A stretch of DNA of 64,000 nt from assembly GCF_003337315.1 (NCBI RefSeq), contig NZ_QPJV01000004.1:184979-248978 (forward strand), written 5' to 3'. Source of the stretch: Vagococcus fluvialis. GTDB lineage: Bacteria > Bacillota > Bacilli > Lactobacillales > Vagococcaceae. Shown here piece after piece: positions 1-8,672 of the stretch (within the stretch, counting starts at the first letter, position 1; every line of letters begins with the position of its first letter). A program made the translations under genes and the position numbers. The notes below the pieces were generated by a model, which saw nothing but the letters and a program-made list of their open reading frames with translations, did not search any database and was not told the DNA's origin.

Positions 1-55
1 GCTCATTCAATATGATATGATTTCAGGTAAAAAATACAGCGGAAAATTCTTCTAG
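1..55 (+). CDS. 3' end of an unidentified gene (partial)
   Basis: An open frame runs in from the left edge (frame starting at base 2) and stops with TAG at 53-55, leaving 17 codons ending in SGKFF. A strong terminator hairpin follows 20 bases later, which supports a real gene end. The fragment is too short to identify. Confidence 0.4.
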   Translation, partial: LIQYDMISGKKYSGKFF

Positions 56-75
56 GCCAATTTTAATAGATAAAT

Positions 76-117
76 AAAAAGTAATGTTTCTTAAAAAAGG
101 AAACATTACTTTTTTTG
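76..117 (+). terminator. Rho-independent terminator
   Basis: A near-perfect hairpin pairs AAAAAGTAATGTTTC with GAAACATTACTTTTT and is followed by a T-run. It closes the gene entering from the left edge. Confidence 0.85.
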
Positions 118-210
118 TTAAAACATTGATATAATAAGGATGCAACTAAAAGGTTCGTTACTAAATATTAGTTTTTTGTTATGGTTGAGGTACAAAAGGA
201 GTGGGTGGAA

Positions 211-1059
211 ATGATAATTTCAAACAACATTAAAAAACATAGAGAAGCACAACATTTTACACAAGAAGAGTTAGCAAATAGGATGCATATTTCAAGACAA
301 TCAATTTCAAAATGGGAACGTGGAGATGCTTTACCGAGTATTGAAAATTTAATTGCTTTAAGTGAGTTACTAGATTTATCATTAGATGAATTAATATTAA
401 ACAAAGAAGATTTACCATTACCTCTAAATTATGGTAAATTAAAATCTAAAAGAGTATTCTTATACTGGATGTTTTTTCCAATGCTATTGATACTTTCAGG
501 TTTATTTAGTTTGAAGGATTTAGAAAATGCTTTTATACCGATTTTAGTAGGTTTATGGCTAGGTGGGATGGTTCAAGCGATTGGTATGATAGATTTAAGG
601 AGAATGTTTACTTATTTTACTGTTACAAAATCAGGAATAGAATTTTTTTCACCTAAAATATATTGTCCAAGTATTATAAGAGAAATATTGGCTTTATTTA
701 ATAAGCGTTCTACAAGATTCATATTATATAGTGAAATAAGCAAAATGGTGATTTATTTTGATAATACAGGATTTGAAGGGCACGGAACTACAGTTGCTTA
801 TCGTCCACGACAATATTTTTACAATAGGGAATTTTTTGAATTACACTTATATCTTAAAAATGGGGAAGTAATTTGTTTAAACTTAGACAGAGCTTTCTTT
901 CCCGATTCTAATGAAAGAATGTATTTCTGTCCAATGTTTGATTATTTTGAATCACGAGGTATTCAGATAATTGATAATTATAATGTATTAAAAAGTATTA
1001 AAAAAGAGTATTCAATTATAGAAGAAGCCTATAAACTGAAAGAAAAACAAAATAATTAA
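211..1059 (+). CDS. XRE-family regulator with membrane segments
   Basis: This 282-residue protein has an N-terminal Cro/C1-type helix-turn-helix (about residues 1-60; motif SRQSISKWERGD). Two hydrophobic stretches follow (about 90-105 and 115-135), then a hydrophilic C-terminal half of unknown function. The ATG at 211 was chosen because AAGGAG lies 9 bases upstream; an in-frame ATG at 181 has no Shine-Dalgarno sequence. A membrane-tethered or membrane-signalling DNA-binding regulator is inferred; the target and ligand are unknown. It stands alone behind the terminator of the previous gene. Confidence 0.8.
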   Translation: MIISNNIKKHREAQHFTQEELANRMHISRQSISKWERGDALPSIENLIALSELLDLSLDELILNKEDLPLPLNYGKLKSKRVFLYWMFFPMLLILSGLFSLKDLENAFIPILVGLWLGGMVQAIGMIDLRRMFTYFTVTKSGIEFFSPKIYCPSIIREILALFNKRSTRFILYSEISKMVIYFDNTGFEGHGTTVAYRPRQYFYNREFFELHLYLKNGEVICLNLDRAFFPDSNERMYFCPMFDYFESRGIQIIDNYNVLKSIKKEYSIIEEAYKLKEKQNN

Positions 1060-1143
1060 ACACCTTTTCTTAGAGAAAGCTTTATCTTTTCATTGAAACA
1101 AGTTAAAATGAATTGGTGAGTAATTTAAGAAAGAGGGATCCCT

Positions 1144-1584
1144 TTGAAAAAACCAAGCTTAGGATTTTATGTACAAAAAATAAATGACGTTGTAACTACT
1201 TCTGAAAATGTAGGAGAAGAAATGAATCCGTCATACGAAAAAGTAAGAACAGCTATTGATGATAACAAAGTAGCTAATTTATCAAAAGAAGAATTAACAG
1301 AAATTAAAGAGTTATTCTTAAGTGGAACTAACAAATACCGTGAATTATTAGCAGAAATTACAAGCTTAAAAGCACCTGCTAAAGTAATTGGAATCCATAA
1401 AAAATTAGAAAAATCATTTACAGAATACGTTGAAGGGTGTCAAGAAATGGTTGATGCTATTGATGTAGATGCTGTTAGTGTAGATGTTGAGCAATTTAAT
1501 ACATCTGAAAATAAACAAGATGAAGCAACAGATACAATTTCATTCTGTATCCAACGTGTGACTCAATTAGTTTTAGGAAAATAA
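1144..1584 (+). CDS. Conserved-looking hypothetical protein, 146 aa
   Basis: The protein is 146 residues, acidic, highly helical and soluble, with no signal peptide or membrane segment. It probably starts at TTG 1144, preceded by AAGAGGGA about 6-8 bases upstream. Heptad-like spacing (KEELTEIKELF, IHKKLEKSF) suggests a helical bundle. No catalytic motif or recognisable family was found. It is monocistronic, with a small terminator just downstream. Confidence 0.7.
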   Translation: MKKPSLGFYVQKINDVVTTSENVGEEMNPSYEKVRTAIDDNKVANLSKEELTEIKELFLSGTNKYRELLAEITSLKAPAKVIGIHKKLEKSFTEYVEGCQEMVDAIDVDAVSVDVEQFNTSENKQDEATDTISFCIQRVTQLVLGK

Positions 1585-1592
1585 TAAGAGAA

Positions 1593-1620
1593 AGCTAGCC
1601 TAGAGAGGTTAGTTTTTTTT
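1593..1620 (+). terminator. Rho-independent terminator (short stem)
   Basis: CTAGCCT pairs with AGGTTAG, including a G-T pair, around the loop AGAG. A run of eight Ts follows. It ends the 146-aa hypothetical gene. Confidence 0.6.
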
Positions 1621-1818
1621 ATTAGATAAATCAGCCGAAATATTATAGATTAATAGGAAAAATTTATATATAAAGGTATAATTAAGAAGTGATGTATAAA
1701 ATAAGGGTTAAAAAAACATGGCAAGTTAAAAACTAAATTTCTTTTAACTCGGTCTTAAGTACGTGTTAAGAAGGCAAAATACATGATAGGATAAAATAAG
1801 TTAGAAAGGTGTGGACAA

Positions 1819-2337
1819 ATGAAAGTAAGAATCGCAGAAATGGAAGACTTTAATCAATTAGATAAGTTACAAAAAGAAGCAGCCACACGATTAAAAAATC
1901 AAGGTTCTAGTCAATGGTCAGAAATACTGACTAATGACGAACAACGTAATTTACTAACACGTCTTGAGTCAAAGGAACTCTTATTAATTGAAGAAGAGAA
2001 TCAATTAGTAGGGATGTGTTATTTGTATACACAGCCAAATGACTGGGATTTCTCGCTTTGGAAAAGGGAAGAAAATAAAAAACACTATTATTTACATAAA
2101 TTAGTTATTGGGGATTTGTTTGTTGGAAATAATTATGGAGCAAAGGTATTGAGTAATGTTATTAAGTGGGTTAAAGAAAATGAAGGAGAAAAAGTTTTAC
2201 TTGATTGTAGAGCTGATGTTTCTTATCTTAATAATTTTTACCGAAAATCAGGCTTTAAATTTATAGAAACTGTAAAAGCTGATGAGGTTGCAGAGCTTTT
2301 TGGTGACTTTAATTTGTATGAATACCTTATCCAATAA
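1819..2337 (+). CDS. GNAT-family N-acetyltransferase
   Basis: This 172-residue protein matches a single GNAT domain in length. The acetyl-CoA-binding region is LHKLVIGDLFVGNNYGAKVL (about residues 94-113), followed by the late beta-strand and YLNNFYRKSGFK, typical of the C-terminal half of the fold. It presumably transfers an acetyl group from acetyl-CoA to an unidentified amine. Shine-Dalgarno AGAAAGGTG precedes the ATG. The P-type ATPase gene starts 22 bases after its stop, so the two may be cotranscribed. Confidence 0.8.
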   Translation: MKVRIAEMEDFNQLDKLQKEAATRLKNQGSSQWSEILTNDEQRNLLTRLESKELLLIEEENQLVGMCYLYTQPNDWDFSLWKREENKKHYYLHKLVIGDLFVGNNYGAKVLSNVIKWVKENEGEKVLLDCRADVSYLNNFYRKSGFKFIETVKADEVAELFGDFNLYEYLIQ

Positions 2338-2359
2338 AACTAACAAACGAGGTAGTAGC

Positions 2360-4723
2360 ATGGAGAACATAAGTAAATATCCAGGATTAACACAATTAGA
2401 AGCTGAAAACCGTAAAGCGCGAGGAGAGGCAAATTTATCTGCTCCAAGTACCACACGCAGTTTCAGACAAATATTTGCAGAAAATAGCTTAACTCTATTT
2501 AATTTTATTAATTTAATTATTGCAGGGTTTATTATTTATACTGGAAGTTATAAGAATTTACTCTTTCTAGGTGTCATAGTGACGAATACCTTTATCGGAA
2601 TTTACCAAGAGTTAAAGGCGAAAAAAAATATTGATTCCTTAACTCTTTTAAATCAAACAAAAGTGACAGTTATTCGTGATTATGAAAAGCAAGAGATACC
2701 TCAAGATGAGGTAGTAAAAGATGATTTAATTATGTTAAGGCGCGGCCAACAAATCATCGTTGATGGAATAGTTATAGAAACAGAAGGCATTGAATGTGAT
2801 GAGTCACAACTTACAGGTGAGTCAGACCCAGTTGAGAAATTTAACGGTTCAGAAGTTTTCTCAGGTAGTTTTGTTGTTAGTGGTAATGGTTTAATGCAAG
2901 CTACTAAAGTCGGAGCAGATAGTTATAGCTATAAAATAACTATGGAAGCAAAACAAACTCAAGGTATTTACAGTGAGCTTGTTATGATGATGAAAAAAAT
3001 GATTCGTATTTTAACCTTTGTCATTATTCCAGTAGGTGCTATGTTAATGTTTACTAGTATTGCTAGTGGAATCCATTTAGATAAAGCTATTTTAGGTAGT
3101 ACAGCAGCAATGATTGGTATGATTCCAGAAGGTTTAGTTTTAATTACCAGTGTTGCTTTAGCTGTTGGTGTTGTTAAGTTAAGTAAGAAAAATGTTTTAG
3201 TTCAAACCATGGGATCAATTGAAACTCTTGCTCGTGTTGACGTTCTTTGTCTTGATAAGACAGGAACTTTAACTAGTGGTAAGTTAAAAGTTGTTGAGCG
3301 AGAAGTATTAGCCAGTGACACGTTTACAAATGAAGAATTTGATAGTTTAGTAGCATCAGTTGTTCACGGATTAGACGAGGACAATGCAACAGGACAAGCT
3401 CTGATGGATGAATATCCAAATAAAAATCAAGCATTTAGATTAACTAAACAAATTCCATTTTCATCAGCAAGAAAATGGAGTGCTGTCTCATTTGAAAATA
3501 ATGGCAGCTACTATATGGGAGCACCAGAGTATTTATTCGCAAGTTTTGAAGAAAAACAAATTGATAAAATGAATGAGGCCATGGCTCATGGGTTGAGAAT
3601 TATTGCCGTAGCTAAATCACTTGGTGAAATTGAGGGTTCGGAATTACCTGAAAATCTCGAACTACTAGGATTTATCTATTTAGAGGATGAAATTAGACCA
3701 GAAGCTCCTCAAACATTAGCCTACTTTAAAAAAGAAGAAGTGGATATTTGTATTATTTCAGGAGACCATCCAGAAACAGTTTCTCAAATAGCTAAACGAG
3801 CTGGTGTGAATAATCCAGATAAAAAAATTGATATGAGTCAGGTGAAAGATGAAGAAATTCCGAGTCTTGTTGATGAATACCGAGTATTTGGACGAGTTTC
3901 ACCAGAACAAAAACGCTTATTAGTAACTGCTCTTCAAAATAAAGATCATGTGGTTGGAATGACAGGTGATGGAGTTAATGATATTTTAGCTTTGAAAAAA
4001 GCAGATTGTAGTATAGTTATGTCTAATGGTAGTGACGCGGCAAAAGGTGTGGCTGATTTTGTTTTACTAGATTCTAATTTTGATTCCTTAGTTGGAGTTG
4101 TATTAGAAGGAAGAAAAGTAATTAATAATATTCAGCGTGTGGCTTCACTTTATTTGACTAAGACCGTTTTTTCAATGATTTTAGCAGCTGTTTATATTTT
4201 TATTGCTTCAACATACCCATTCCAACCGATTCAGTTAAGCCCAATTAGCTCATTAACAGTTGGGATACCCTCATTTTTCTTAGCTTTAAGACCTAATACT
4301 GCACCGATTAAGGGTAGGTTCTTAAAAAATGTATTCGAACCAGCCTTAGCAAGTGGATTTAGTGTCGTGATATTCACGTTAAGTATTGAAGTAATCGGAA
4401 ATATGTTGAACTGGAGTTATGATGAGAAATCAACAGTTACCGTTTGGCTAACAGGTTTAGTTTGTTTTGTGGCGTTACATTTTATTGCTAGACCACTAAC
4501 ATGGAAAATCTATCTTTTAATCGGAAGTTTGTTTGCAATTTTCTTAACCATTTTTGTGTTCTTTACAGATATTTTCTCTTTAGTAAATATCTTTACGTTC
4601 CATTTAATGGTAGTTTATGTGCCAATGATGATAGTAGCACCTTTCCTATTCCATAAATTAAAACAACTATTCCATTATTTACTTAATTTGGATATCAAAT
4701 CAAAAAAAGCAAAATCTTATTAA
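2360..4723 (+). CDS. Cation-translocating P-type ATPase
   Basis: This 787-residue membrane ATPase has the expected domain order. Two N-terminal membrane helices lead to an actuator domain with the TGES loop (about residue 152). The phosphorylation site is DKTGT, with Asp at about residue 299. The hinge motif is TGDGVND (about 535-541), and a C-terminal block of membrane segments follows. There is no N-terminal heavy-metal-binding CxxC domain. The protein resembles the CtpE-like group of P-type ATPases, so Ca2+ or another light cation is plausible, but the substrate is inferred. ATG 2360 was chosen because it follows CGAGGT; upstream in-frame ATGs lie inside the acetyltransferase gene. Confidence 0.87.
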   Translation: MENISKYPGLTQLEAENRKARGEANLSAPSTTRSFRQIFAENSLTLFNFINLIIAGFIIYTGSYKNLLFLGVIVTNTFIGIYQELKAKKNIDSLTLLNQTKVTVIRDYEKQEIPQDEVVKDDLIMLRRGQQIIVDGIVIETEGIECDESQLTGESDPVEKFNGSEVFSGSFVVSGNGLMQATKVGADSYSYKITMEAKQTQGIYSELVMMMKKMIRILTFVIIPVGAMLMFTSIASGIHLDKAILGSTAAMIGMIPEGLVLITSVALAVGVVKLSKKNVLVQTMGSIETLARVDVLCLDKTGTLTSGKLKVVEREVLASDTFTNEEFDSLVASVVHGLDEDNATGQALMDEYPNKNQAFRLTKQIPFSSARKWSAVSFENNGSYYMGAPEYLFASFEEKQIDKMNEAMAHGLRIIAVAKSLGEIEGSELPENLELLGFIYLEDEIRPEAPQTLAYFKKEEVDICIISGDHPETVSQIAKRAGVNNPDKKIDMSQVKDEEIPSLVDEYRVFGRVSPEQKRLLVTALQNKDHVVGMTGDGVNDILALKKADCSIVMSNGSDAAKGVADFVLLDSNFDSLVGVVLEGRKVINNIQRVASLYLTKTVFSMILAAVYIFIASTYPFQPIQLSPISSLTVGIPSFFLALRPNTAPIKGRFLKNVFEPALASGFSVVIFTLSIEVIGNMLNWSYDEKSTVTVWLTGLVCFVALHFIARPLTWKIYLLIGSLFAIFLTIFVFFTDIFSLVNIFTFHLMVVYVPMMIVAPFLFHKLKQLFHYLLNLDIKSKKAKSY

Positions 4724-4742
4724 TTTAAGATTTTGCTTTTTT
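4704..4742 (+). terminator. Rho-independent terminator
   Basis: The perfect arms AAAAAGCAAAATCTTA and TAAGATTTTGCTTTTTT overlap the last codons and stop of the P-type ATPase gene. Confidence 0.88.
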
Positions 4743-4852
4743 GTTTTAAAATAAATATCATTAAATGAACTATTAAATAATATTTTACTTTTGATATAAT
4801 AATAGAGGTAAGTACCAAGATGTATATTAATAAAAAATATAAGGAGTGTACG

Positions 4853-5176
4853 ATGAATAAATTAACAGTTGAAGAGCTACAATCATATTTAGGTAATAAA
4901 TATAAAGAAACAGGAATCACAGAGAGTCTTTTTATGAAACTTGTTGAAGAAATCGGTGAGGTTGCTGAAGTTCTTAACAAAATTGATGGCAGAAAAAAGA
5001 ATACGACAGATCATAATCTTGCTTTTGAATTAGCAGATGTTATTCATTATACATTTGCAATAGCAGCACTTAATAATATTGATTTAGAACAAGCGATTTT
5101 GGAAAAGGATAAGATAGGTTCTTTAAAATATAATCAATATCCTAATTTAACAGAGTTTATATCTGAAAATAAATAA
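4853..5176 (+). CDS. MazG-like nucleotide pyrophosphohydrolase
   Basis: This 107-residue all-alpha protein has the MazG-type metal-binding pattern: an ExxE element in KLVEEIGEVAEVLNK (about residues 28-42) and a second ExxD in FELADVIHYTFAIA (about 59-72). The family hydrolyses NTPs or dNTPs to NMP and pyrophosphate, often as house-cleaning enzymes. The length fits single-domain MazG proteins. ATG 4853 follows AAGGAG with 6-base spacing; an upstream ATG at 4820 lacks a ribosome-binding site. Confidence 0.83.
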   Translation: MNKLTVEELQSYLGNKYKETGITESLFMKLVEEIGEVAEVLNKIDGRKKNTTDHNLAFELADVIHYTFAIAALNNIDLEQAILEKDKIGSLKYNQYPNLTEFISENK

Positions 5177-5190
5177 TTAATTCCTGAGTA

Positions 5191-5565
5191 TTAAATTTCA
5201 TCAACTAGCTTTATAAATGCTTCATAGTTAATAGGTATTAGATTCTCTACACTATATGGAAGCTGGAAATCAAGGATGTCGTAAGTTTTTTCAGTTACGT
5301 AATAAACTTTTTTACCAAGAGAGATAGCTAGGCCTAGTTCGAAATAACTTGTTTGATCCAACTCACCAGTCATATAAATAAGGGAACTCTTTTTTATAGT
5401 AGCAATCGTTTTATCTAGTGAATTCATCATCCCAGTTGTAATTGAAAAATCACCTACAAATCCAAAAGCAAAATTATCAATGTCATTTATAGGTAGATGT
5501 GTAATGTTTGATTTAATGATGGGATTAGTTGAAATTTGATAAATGAATATTTCTTGATGAGTCAT
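5191..5565 (-). CDS. Nucleoside 2-deoxyribosyltransferase-like protein
   Basis: The product is about 124 residues with the late motif of the nucleoside 2-deoxyribosyltransferase fold: SLIYMTGELDQTSYFELGLA, then a KKVYYVTE strand. This corresponds to the D-x-GT-x-E-x-G-A region of that family. The match is partial (LDQTSYFE rather than DxGTxxE), so nucleoside or nucleotide glycosyl cleavage is an inference. The ATG at 5565 is preferred; AAAGGAG lies about 12 bases upstream on the minus strand, and an earlier TTG abuts that Shine-Dalgarno sequence. It lies beside a MazG-like gene, another nucleotide-metabolism function, but on the opposite strand. Confidence 0.68.
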   Translation of the reverse strand: MTHQEIFIYQISTNPIIKSNITHLPINDIDNFAFGFVGDFSITTGMMNSLDKTIATIKKSSLIYMTGELDQTSYFELGLAISLGKKVYYVTEKTYDILDFQLPYSVENLIPINYEAFIKLVDEI

Positions 5566-5600
5566 TAGTGTGAGCAACTCCTTTTTGATTATTATAGCAT

Positions 5601-5640
5601 AAAAAAAATAAAACACCTTATGAATTTCATAGAGTGTTGT
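5601..5640 (-). terminator. Terminator of the YitT-family gene
   Basis: Read on the minus strand, AACAC-TATGAA pairs with TTCATA-GTGTT and is followed by TTATTTTTTTT. It lies just past the stop of the YitT gene. Confidence 0.7.
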
Positions 5641-5645
5641 TACTT

Positions 5646-6509
5646 TTAATCTCTAAATAGAGTGAAACCTTTACCGTAAACTTCATTGGCACTTGAAACT
5701 ACCATGAAGGCTTCTGGGTCCACATCAAGAATTGCTTGTTTGATAGTTGTGTAATTATTTTCTCGAATAGTCGTCATAATCATTTTTTTCTGATCTAAAC
5801 GATGACCACCTTCAACAGGTAAGAAAGTAACACCAGAATCTAATTCAGTCATTAATAATTTAGAGATTTCTTCGTATTTAGGCGAAATGATAAATAAATT
5901 CTTAGATAAGTCAGGTCCAACTTGAACTAAATCAACCATTCGACTTGTTAAAAATAGTGAAATAAGTGCGTATAAAACTTGTTGGACATCGAAGATTAAT
6001 AATGCAGATAGAATAACTAATCCATCACAAAATCCAACTAAAATACCTAATTTTAAGTGAGTGAATTTTTGAATAATTTTAGCAATTAAAGTTGTTCCTC
6101 CTGTTGAGCCATTTCCTAAAAAGACAAGCCCAACACCAAGACCGATACAAAGTCCACCAAAGATAGCAGCTAAGATAGGTTCATGAGTAGCTGGTTTAAT
6201 AAAGTGTAATAAGGAAATAAATAAAGGCACAAGTAAACTTCCTAAAATACTCTTCATAAAGATTTCTTTTCCTAAAATCAGAAAACAAGCTGCTAGTAGA
6301 AAAATATTTACTGCATATAAAACCATACTAGGTGACCAATTAAACATTTCATGTAAAATAATAGTCAATCCATTAATACCACCTGAAACAATTCTATTTG
6401 GTAATAAAAAAGCATTAAAACCAAGAGCTACCATAAAGGAACCAGCTGTGATTAGAATAACTTCTACAACTCTTTTTCCAAAAAGTTGATTTAATTTTTG
6501 AATGATCAA
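5646..6509 (-). CDS. YitT-family membrane protein (DUF161 + DUF2179)
   Basis: This 287-residue protein has about six hydrophobic segments over residues 15-200 with glycine-rich signatures (NRIVSGGINGLTII, GNGSTGGTTLIAKI). A soluble C-terminal DUF2179-type domain follows (about 215-280; DPEAFMVVSSANEVYGKGF). The layout and length are typical of the YitT family, integral membrane proteins of uncertain transport function in Firmicutes. The start ATG follows GGGGGAA on the minus strand. A cre-like site lies upstream at 6565-6580. Confidence 0.85.
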   Translation of the reverse strand: MIIQKLNQLFGKRVVEVILITAGSFMVALGFNAFLLPNRIVSGGINGLTIILHEMFNWSPSMVLYAVNIFLLAACFLILGKEIFMKSILGSLLVPLFISLLHFIKPATHEPILAAIFGGLCIGLGVGLVFLGNGSTGGTTLIAKIIQKFTHLKLGILVGFCDGLVILSALLIFDVQQVLYALISLFLTSRMVDLVQVGPDLSKNLFIISPKYEEISKLLMTELDSGVTFLPVEGGHRLDQKKMIMTTIRENNYTTIKQAILDVDPEAFMVVSSANEVYGKGFTLFRD

Positions 6510-6564
6510 AACAATTTCCCCCTTAAAGACAAATAGTAACTTACTTTTATTGACTTTACAATAT

Positions 6565-6580
6565 TAGGAAGCGTTTACCT
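6565..6580 (-). promoter_or_regulatory. Candidate cre (CcpA) site
   Basis: Read on the minus strand, AGGTAAACGCTTCCTA has the AANCG core of cre sites with two mismatches to the 16-base consensus. It lies about 60 bases upstream of the YitT-family gene. Confidence 0.35.
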
Positions 6581-6594
6581 TAAATTTGTTCTGT

Positions 6595-6623
6595 TTGACG
6601 TGGTTTTTTTAGTGTGTTATATT
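6595..6623 (+). promoter_or_regulatory. Sigma-A promoter of the ABC-F leader
   Basis: TTGACG and TATATT are separated by exactly 17 bases. This places transcription start near 6630, about 300 bases before the ABC-F start codon, giving a long 5' leader. Confidence 0.75.
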
Positions 6624-6629
6624 GCATTT

Positions 6630-6913
6630 AACAACATTAAGGGTGAGCAAAATGGTTTTCATTAGACGAATTTGCTCTGAACATTAGATATAGATGAAGC
6701 ATATGTTCAGAGCTTAAAGAAGAATTTCTTCATCACTATTACGAATAAGGATTATAAAAAAAGACTAAAAGAATTAGTCTTATTTTGTGGTGCTTCTATT
6801 CTAGTAGTGATTGTGGAGAGGGCGACTGGTATGTGTTAAAGTTGTTCTCTCTATTTTTGTCTAGGATAGAAGTAGAGAGGTCAATCAATTAACTTTGATT
6901 TGGCCTCTTTTTG
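6630..6913 (+). promoter_or_regulatory. Attenuator leader of ABC-F gene
   Basis: This is about 285 bases of structured 5' leader. It holds a leader peptide (6652-6687) and a perfect 11-base inverted repeat (6674-6684 with 6703-6713) whose left arm overlaps the last leader codons. Further stems include CTTCTATTCTAG pairing with CTAGGATAGAAG, and AAGACTAA with TTAGTCTT. It ends in a terminator (6874-6913; AGAGG-TCAA-TCAA pairing with TTGATTTGGCCTCT, then Ts). The layout is that of translation-coupled transcription attenuation, as known upstream of antibiotic-responsive ABC-F genes. The inducer is unknown. Confidence 0.7.
6652..6687 (+). CDS. Leader peptide MVFIRRICSEH
   Basis: An 11-codon ORF is preceded by AAGGGTGAG 5-6 bases upstream of its ATG. 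Its last codons form the left arm of the hairpin at 6674-6713, so a ribosome stalled on it would melt that stem. It is interpreted as a regulatory leader peptide for the ABC-F gene. Confidence 0.6.
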   Translation: MVFIRRICSEH

Positions 6914-6933
6914 ATAGAAAGAAGGATAAAATA

Positions 6934-8484
6934 ATGAGTATATTAACAATTACAGATTTAAATTATGAATTACCGGATAAAGTATTATATAAAGATAGTT
7001 CCCTAAGACTTAATAAAGGTGAACACCTTGGTTTAACAGGGAAAAATGGTGCTGGGAAATCAACATTATTAAAAATGATTCAAGGTGAAATTTTACCAGA
7101 TAGTGGTCAAATTGTGTGGCAAAATAATTTACGTATTTCTTATCTAGAACAACAGTTAACTTATGATGAGGGCGATACGATTTTTGATTACTTGAAGCGT
7201 GCCTTTAACCATTTATATGAGATGAATGATAAAATCCAAGCTTTGTATATGGAGTACGCTGAAAGTTATGATGATGCTCTTTTAGAAGAAATTGGTCAGT
7301 ATCAAGATATTTTAGAGAATAATGATTTCTATAATATTGAAACTGAAATTGAACGTGTAGCAACAGGACTTGGGATTACAGCTTTAGGTCTTGATAGAGA
7401 AGTGGAAGCATTAAGTGGTGGGCAACGCTCAAAAGTTTCCTTAGCTAAATTATTATTAGAAAAAGCAGACGTCTTTTTATTAGATGAGCCGACTAACTAT
7501 CTTGATGTGGAGCATATTGAGTGGTTATCTGACTACCTTAATCAACTAGAAGATGCTTATATTGTAATCTCTCATGACAGAGATTTTTTAAACCGTGTGA
7601 CTAATTGTATTTGTGACATTGAGTTCCAAGTGTTATCGAAATATATGGGTAACTATGACAAAGCCATGAAACAAAAAGAGGCTCAACAAGAGCACTTACA
7701 TCGTGAATATGAAAAACAACAAAAAGAAATTGATAAATTAGAAACTTATATTAGAAAATATAAAGCAGGAAGTCGTTCAACAATGGCGAAAAGTCGTGAG
7801 AAACAACTTAACCGTATGGATAGATTAACGCCACCAGTAGCACCAAAACCAGGACATTTCCATTTTCCTTACTCAGCTTCTCATGGAAATTTAGTAGTAG
7901 AAGCAAAACGTCTTGAAATTGGTTACGGTAAAAAAGCTTTATTACCACCGATTAATTTATTAGTTCAAAATGGAGAAAAAATTGCGATTAGTGGGTTTAA
8001 TGGTATTGGTAAATCTACATTATTAAAAACATTAATAGGCGAAATTCCAGTTATATCAGGTGATATTGAATTATCAAGAGAAGCTAAAATTAGTTATTTC
8101 TCTCAAGATTTAGTCTGGGATAACCCTCATCAATCAGCTTTCGATTGGATTAAAGAGCAATTTCCAAAATTAAATAATAAAGAAGTTCGTCGTTATTTAT
8201 CACGAAGTGGGATTGTTGATGATAATGTAACAAAAGCACTTGATCAGTTAAGTGGTGGGGAACAGACAAAAGTGAAGTTATGTAGCTTAACTCTTAAGAA
8301 AAGTAATTTCTTAATTTTAGATGAGCCGACAAACCATTTAGACCAAGGAACAAAAGATGGTCTGAAGAGAGCCTTAAAAGATTTTGAAGGAACACTAATT
8401 GTTGTTTCTCATGAGCCTGAATTTTTCGATGGGTTAGTTGATAAACAATTTGATGTTGAAAGCAATACAATGAAACATGTTTAA
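6934..8484 (+). CDS. ABC-F family ATPase (ribosome-associated)
   Basis: This 516-residue soluble protein has two ABC domains and no membrane segments. The first has Walker A GKNGAGKST, signature LSGGQ and Walker B VFLLDEPTNYLD. A charged inter-domain linker follows (about residues 230-310, rich in K/E/Q), then the second domain with GFNGIGKST, LSGGEQTK and FLILDEPTNHLD. ABC-F proteins bind the ribosomal E site and act in translation or protect ribosomes from antibiotics. Which role applies is not decided by sequence, but the attenuator leader favours an inducible protective role. ATG 6934 follows GAAGGA. Confidence 0.87.
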   Translation: MSILTITDLNYELPDKVLYKDSSLRLNKGEHLGLTGKNGAGKSTLLKMIQGEILPDSGQIVWQNNLRISYLEQQLTYDEGDTIFDYLKRAFNHLYEMNDKIQALYMEYAESYDDALLEEIGQYQDILENNDFYNIETEIERVATGLGITALGLDREVEALSGGQRSKVSLAKLLLEKADVFLLDEPTNYLDVEHIEWLSDYLNQLEDAYIVISHDRDFLNRVTNCICDIEFQVLSKYMGNYDKAMKQKEAQQEHLHREYEKQQKEIDKLETYIRKYKAGSRSTMAKSREKQLNRMDRLTPPVAPKPGHFHFPYSASHGNLVVEAKRLEIGYGKKALLPPINLLVQNGEKIAISGFNGIGKSTLLKTLIGEIPVISGDIELSREAKISYFSQDLVWDNPHQSAFDWIKEQFPKLNNKEVRRYLSRSGIVDDNVTKALDQLSGGEQTKVKLCSLTLKKSNFLILDEPTNHLDQGTKDGLKRALKDFEGTLIVVSHEPEFFDGLVDKQFDVESNTMKHV

Positions 8485-8487
8485 TAA

Positions 8488-8589
8488 AAGGATGAGTTAA
8501 AAGTCGTTTTGCTCGAAGTAACTGAAGCAGATAAGAAACAATTGGCTTATTTCCGCCAAAGCTATTTCTATAACACTGTTTGTTCATAA
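8488..8589 (+). pseudogene. Short coding remnant
   Basis: An open frame without a convincing start encodes about 30 residues (centre VTEADKKQLAYFRQSYFYNT) and ends at TAA 8587-8589. The amino-acid composition looks protein-like, yet no ribosome-binding site is seen. It may be the decayed end of a gene; the family is not recognised. Confidence 0.25.
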
Positions 8590-8672
8590 TGAAGGATGTG
8601 CATATTCATATTGAGTCTTATAAGTATTTCATGTAAGATTTAAGTTAATACGTGTAGGAAGAAGGGGCTTCA

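Noticed and set aside
6630..6913. T-box riboswitch upstream of the first ABC-F gene
   Set aside because: No GGTGGNACC-type T-box sequence is present; a leader peptide and drug-type attenuator layout fit better.
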